NCBI GenBank assembly: GCA_030044775.1
Contig: JASICF010000315.1
Location: forward strand, 1-16,959
Reading direction: 5' to 3'
Length of the DNA stretch: 16,959 nucleotides
Origin: Candidatus Sulfotelmatobacter sp.
GTDB lineage: Bacteria; Acidobacteriota; Terriglobia; Terriglobales; Acidobacteriaceae
Under the pieces are notes generated by a model. The model was not told the origin of the DNA. It saw only the letters and a program-made list of their open reading frames with translations, and ran no database searches. Position 1 is the first letter of the stretch; every line of letters starts with the position of its first letter. Both the position numbers and the translations under genes were made by a program. Positions 13,410-16,959 of the stretch are shown piece by piece.

Positions 13410-16400
13410 ATGTTTTTCATACCGTAGCGCGCCGGCGGGAATGGCCACCGCTTCTGGGCGTCGTGATTTTATTGATGTGTTCCAACGGCGCATTCAGCCA
13501 AAGCCGGCAGACGAAGCCGGTTTCGCAATCCGAACTGGCGCGGCAAAACATGGCTCAGGTGGCGGCAGACACGCAGCAACTGGCGCTGATTCTTCACCGC
13601 GATGCAGGATTGATGGTGGAAGTAAAGCGCTGGATCGCGAAAGACGCGACCGACCACGGGCAGATCATTACGGAAAACGATCTTGCAGAAGAAGTGATTT
13701 TTGACCGGCTGGAAAATGACATCACCTTCCGGTCGGTGGTAACGGAAATCGTGCAGAAGTACGGGTACCTGTTGCCGATGGTAAACCCGGAATCACCGCT
13801 GGCGAAGCAGCAGGACTTGCTCATTCAGGAGCGCGTGAAGTGGATCACGGAAGAAGAGGCTGCGGACCGGGAAAAAATGAAGGCGGAGCGAGAAAAGCTG
13901 GCGGAACAGCAAAATTGCGATCCGGGGACTGCAAACTGCGCAGCGCAGAACGCGGCGACGCCATCGACTCAGCAGTTACCTTCGCAACAGCAATTTCCTG
14001 GAATGAATCAGTATCCACAGGCGGTTCCGGGACTAGAACCCCCGAATGAAATGCCTCCGACAGTTCCCTACGCTCCGCAAGAGCCCACGACACCCGGCGG
14101 CAACGGCACCGACCTGCTGCGAACGAGAGGGCCAGATACGGGCCTCGGGGTCGGCGAGCAAGCACAGGCAGGAAGCGGGACAAGCGGATTCACCGGCTAT
14201 GGGCAGGATAACGGAGATGAAGAAACTGGTGGAAGTTTTCAGCGCCGCAGCGATGCCAACGGAACCCAGTCGCAAGCGGAGGGAGGGTTCGATGAGTTTG
14301 GAGATTTGTCTTTAGATTCTGATTTCGGCGACGGGCTGGGCCAGGGCATGTATGGGAGCACGAATCCCTACGGCAACCGTTCGGGATATGAGAACGGCTA
14401 CTATCCGTACAGTTCTCCGTATGGCGCTTCTTATGGTTCTTACGGAAGCGCTTCCTACGGTACCGGTAACCGAACAAACTACTACGACCTGAGCGTGAGC
14501 AACGCGATCCTTCGTGAAAACGCTCGGCGGGCGCGTGAACCGCTGACGCCGAACCAGCGGCTGGTGCGAAGATCGAATCCCTATCGCGAGATTCCGTCGT
14601 TATATGACATGTATCTGCAGGCGGCGGCGCGGCCTGCCGCAGTGCAGCGTTTTGGCATGGAAGTGTTCGAGAACGGCACTCGCGATCTGCAGAACATCCC
14701 CATGGATCTTCCGGTGGGGCCGGATTATGTGCTGGGTACCGGCGATGGTGTGTCGATCAATCTATGGGGCGGTGTGTCGCGGCGCTTCTATCAGGTGGTT
14801 GACCACGAAGGCCGGCTTAACTTGCCGGAATCGGGGCCGGTGATGGTTGCCGGCAAGTCGCTGGCAGATGTTCAGGAATTAGTCCAGAAAACCTTGCGCA
14901 CACAGTTCCGTGACGTTTCTGCAGATGTGTCTTTGTCGCGCTTGAGAACCATCCGGGTTTACGTAGTGGGCGATGTTGTGCGCCCGGGCGCGTACGATGT
15001 GGGATCGCTTTCGACGCCGCTGAATGCGCTATTCGCCGCGGGCGGGCCGACGGGACGGGGGTCGTTGCGCATACTGAAGCACTATCGCGAGGATCAGTTG
15101 GTGCAGGATGTCGATGTTTACGATTTGTTGCTGCACGGAGTGAAGGGCAACATCGCGCGGCTGGAGAATGGCGACACGGTGATGGCTCCCCCGCTGGGTG
15201 GAGAAATCACGATTGAAGGGATGGTAAGGCGCCCGGCGATTTACGAGCTGAACCAGGAAAAAACGTTGTCGGATGCGCTGGCGCTTGCGGGAGGGTTGCT
15301 GCCCACGGCGACCTTGCGGCATGTGGAAGTGCAGCGCATCGTGGCTCATGAGAAAGAGACGATGCTGAGCCTGGATATTCCACAAGATGACAGCTCGGAA
15401 CAAGCTACTCTGCAACTGGAGTCGTTCAAGATTCAGGATGGCGACAAGGTTCGCATTTTCCCAATCGCGCCCTACAACCAGGATGCCGTGTATCTCGAGG
15501 GGCATGTGATCCGGCCGGGGAAATATTCGTATAAGCAGGGAATGCGAGTCACCGACTTGATTGCCTCGTATAAGGACCTCTTGCCGGAGCCGGCGTTGCA
15601 ATATGGAGAGATTATTCGACTGAGTTTGCCGGATTACCGGCCAGTGGTGCAGAGCTTCAGCGTGGCGGAGGCGCTGGCCGATCCGAAGAATGCCCCGGAA
15701 CTCGACCCGTTGGATACAGTGCAGATCTTTGGACGCTACAACTTTGAAGATCCACCCACCGTTTCAGTGCTGGGGGATGTGCGCGCGCCCGGGACTTACC
15801 GAACTTCAGGAGATATTCATCTAAGCGACGCAATACATCTGGCGGGAGGATTGAATCCGGACGCGCAAACCGAAGATGCCCAGGTCTTCCGATATATGCC
15901 GGACAGCACGTTGAAGATTCTGAACGTGAAGTTAAACACCGCACTCGAGGGCAGTCCGGCTGACAACATCATGCTGACCTCACGGGACCGGGTGCTGGTC
16001 CACCGCAACGCGGCGGCCGCGGAACCAGCGACGGTGCTGGTAAAAGGCGAGGTTGAGCGACCGGGACGATATCCTCTGACCGCGCAGATGACGGTATCGG
16101 ATTTACTGGCGGCGGCGGGGGGAGTGAAGCAGAGCGCCGATCTGCAGATTGCCGATCTCACCCATTATGTCTGGAAGAGCGATAAGCAGGTAACAGGCGA
16201 CGAGCAGCAGATCTCGCTCGCGAAGGCGATAAGCGGCGACGCGTCGTCCAACGCGGTGTTGAACAACGGCGACGTACTTTCAATCCGGCAGGTGTCGGGT
16301 TGGGAGGATTTGGGCGCATCGATCATGGTGCGGGGAGAAGTTGTCCATCCCGGGACCTACGGCATTCGCCCGGGTGAGAGGTTGAGTTCGGTGCTGATGA

Positions 16401-16959
16401 GAGCGGGAGGCTTTGCTCCGGGAGCTTATCCGTACGGGTCAGTGCTGGTGCGGTCGGAAGTTCAGAAACTGGAGATGCGATCGTATACCGAACTGGTGCA
16501 GCGTGTGCGCCAGCAGCAAACACAGCTCCAGTTGACGGCGACCAGTACCAGCGATCCCGACCAGAAACTTTCCGCGGAATCGGCGCTGACCCAGTGGCAG
16601 ACGACTCTGGATAATCTGGTGAGTTCGCCACCGACCGGCCGAGTGACGATTCAAGTTTCCTCCGATACAAAAGTTTGGGCCAACACCTCCCGCGATATTA
16701 CGGTGAGGGCGGGAGACGTTCTCGTGGTGCCGAAGCGGCCGAGCTACGTGCTGGTGCAGGGACAAGTGTACGGGCCGACGGCTGTGGCTTATCGTCCGGG
16801 CAAGAGCGCGCGCTGGTACTTAACGCAGGCAGGCGGGACGACAAACATGGCCAACAAGCGAGCGACATTTGTGATTCGCGCCGACGGAACTGTGATCAGC
16901 AATCACAGCGCGGGGTGGGTGACGGGCGATTCGCTGGGTGTGTCTTTGCAGCCGGGCGA
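13397..16959 (+). CDS. Large multi-SLBB polysaccharide export protein (partial, C-terminus beyond window)
   Basis: The reading frame stays open for 1187 codons to the window edge. Predicted order: signal peptide (1 to about 34, hydrophobic LLGVVILLM, then GAFSQS); a helical domain at about 44-172 ending in a charged probable coiled coil; Gln/Pro-rich linker (190-232) with Cys174 and Cys181; a Tyr/Gly/Ser-rich stretch (319-363); then a Wza-type export domain from about 439 (GPDYVLGTGDGVSINLWG). Seven SLBB-like repeats with a V.G.V..PG.Y core begin near 519, 604, 698, 789, 879, 976 and 1117, most followed by an AGG motif. E. coli Wza is 379 residues, so this is at least three times longer. Relatives form outer-membrane export channels for exopolysaccharide; biosynthesis genes probably follow to the right. 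The start ATG has a weak GAG ribosome site and lies in a palindrome. Confidence 0.9.
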   Translation, partial: MNSRNVFHTVARRREWPPLLGVVILLMCSNGAFSQSRQTKPVSQSELARQNMAQVAADTQQLALILHRDAGLMVEVKRWIAKDATDHGQIITENDLAEEVIFDRLENDITFRSVVTEIVQKYGYLLPMVNPESPLAKQQDLLIQERVKWITEEEAADREKMKAEREKLAEQQNCDPGTANCAAQNAATPSTQQLPSQQQFPGMNQYPQAVPGLEPPNEMPPTVPYAPQEPTTPGGNGTDLLRTRGPDTGLGVGEQAQAGSGTSGFTGYGQDNGDEETGGSFQRRSDANGTQSQAEGGFDEFGDLSLDSDFGDGLGQGMYGSTNPYGNRSGYENGYYPYSSPYGASYGSYGSASYGTGNRTNYYDLSVSNAILRENARRAREPLTPNQRLVRRSNPYREIPSLYDMYLQAAARPAAVQRFGMEVFENGTRDLQNIPMDLPVGPDYVLGTGDGVSINLWGGVSRRFYQVVDHEGRLNLPESGPVMVAGKSLADVQELVQKTLRTQFRDVSADVSLSRLRTIRVYVVGDVVRPGAYDVGSLSTPLNALFAAGGPTGRGSLRILKHYREDQLVQDVDVYDLLLHGVKGNIARLENGDTVMAPPLGGEITIEGMVRRPAIYELNQEKTLSDALALAGGLLPTATLRHVEVQRIVAHEKETMLSLDIPQDDSSEQATLQLESFKIQDGDKVRIFPIAPYNQDAVYLEGHVIRPGKYSYKQGMRVTDLIASYKDLLPEPALQYGEIIRLSLPDYRPVVQSFSVAEALADPKNAPELDPLDTVQIFGRYNFEDPPTVSVLGDVRAPGTYRTSGDIHLSDAIHLAGGLNPDAQTEDAQVFRYMPDSTLKILNVKLNTALEGSPADNIMLTSRDRVLVHRNAAAAEPATVLVKGEVERPGRYPLTAQMTVSDLLAAAGGVKQSADLQIADLTHYVWKSDKQVTGDEQQISLAKAISGDASSNAVLNNGDVLSIRQVSGWEDLGASIMVRGEVVHPGTYGIRPGERLSSVLMRAGGFAPGAYPYGSVLVRSEVQKLEMRSYTELVQRVRQQQTQLQLTATSTSDPDQKLSAESALTQWQTTLDNLVSSPPTGRVTIQVSSDTKVWANTSRDITVRAGDVLVVPKRPSYVLVQGQVYGPTAVAYRPGKSARWYLTQAGGTTNMANKRATFVIRADGTVISNHSAGWVTGDSLGVSLQPG

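Overview
The window most resembles a chromosomal segment of a soil Acidobacterium (Terriglobia/Koribacter-like). This is inferred from gene style, not from a marker gene. The clues are fairly high G+C, several lipoproteins with Ig-like N-terminal domains, a ROK kinase coupled to a beta-lactamase-fold hydrolase, and a very long multi-SLBB polysaccharide export protein. I see no rRNA, tRNA, CRISPR array, transposase or phage gene.

Layout. Positions 1-7022 lie on the minus strand. Read in transcription order they are a GT-C-like membrane protein (7022-5070), a polyprenyl-phosphate-type family 2 glycosyltransferase (4984-4034), a PF04185 phosphoesterase lipoprotein (3914-2202), murQ (2038-1115, TTG start) and the first 307 codons of murA (921-1, running off the left edge). 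Divergent from this block is a GH27 alpha-galactosidase lipoprotein on the plus strand (7346-8512). It converges on a minus-strand arylsulfotransferase (10165-8594). Next, also on the minus strand, is a two-gene unit: a ROK sugar kinase (12807-11818) overlapping by 4 bases a beta-lactamase-family serine hydrolase (11821-10619). A 589-bp regulatory-looking interval separates it from a divergent plus-strand polysaccharide export gene (13397 to the right edge and beyond).

Themes. (i) Cell wall: MurA commits UDP-GlcNAc to peptidoglycan, MurQ salvages MurNAc-6-phosphate, and the kinase plus serine hydrolase could act on wall-derived sugars or muropeptides, although that substrate assignment is inference. 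(ii) Envelope glycans: the GT2/GT-C pair fits a lipid-carrier system that adds a sugar on the outer face of the membrane, and the export gene probably begins an exopolysaccharide locus to the right. (iii) Scavenging: three predicted lipoproteins (phosphoesterase, alpha-galactosidase, arylsulfotransferase) would work on phosphate esters, galactosides and sulfate esters outside the cytoplasm.

No gene set here is a clearly new defence or mobile system. The most unusual signals are a palindromic repeat translated in frame inside the serine hydrolase, a near-perfect 24-bp palindrome centred on the export gene's start codon, the export protein's architecture (helical domain, Tyr/Gly/Ser-rich stretch, about seven SLBB repeats), and the densely structured 589-bp divergent interval.
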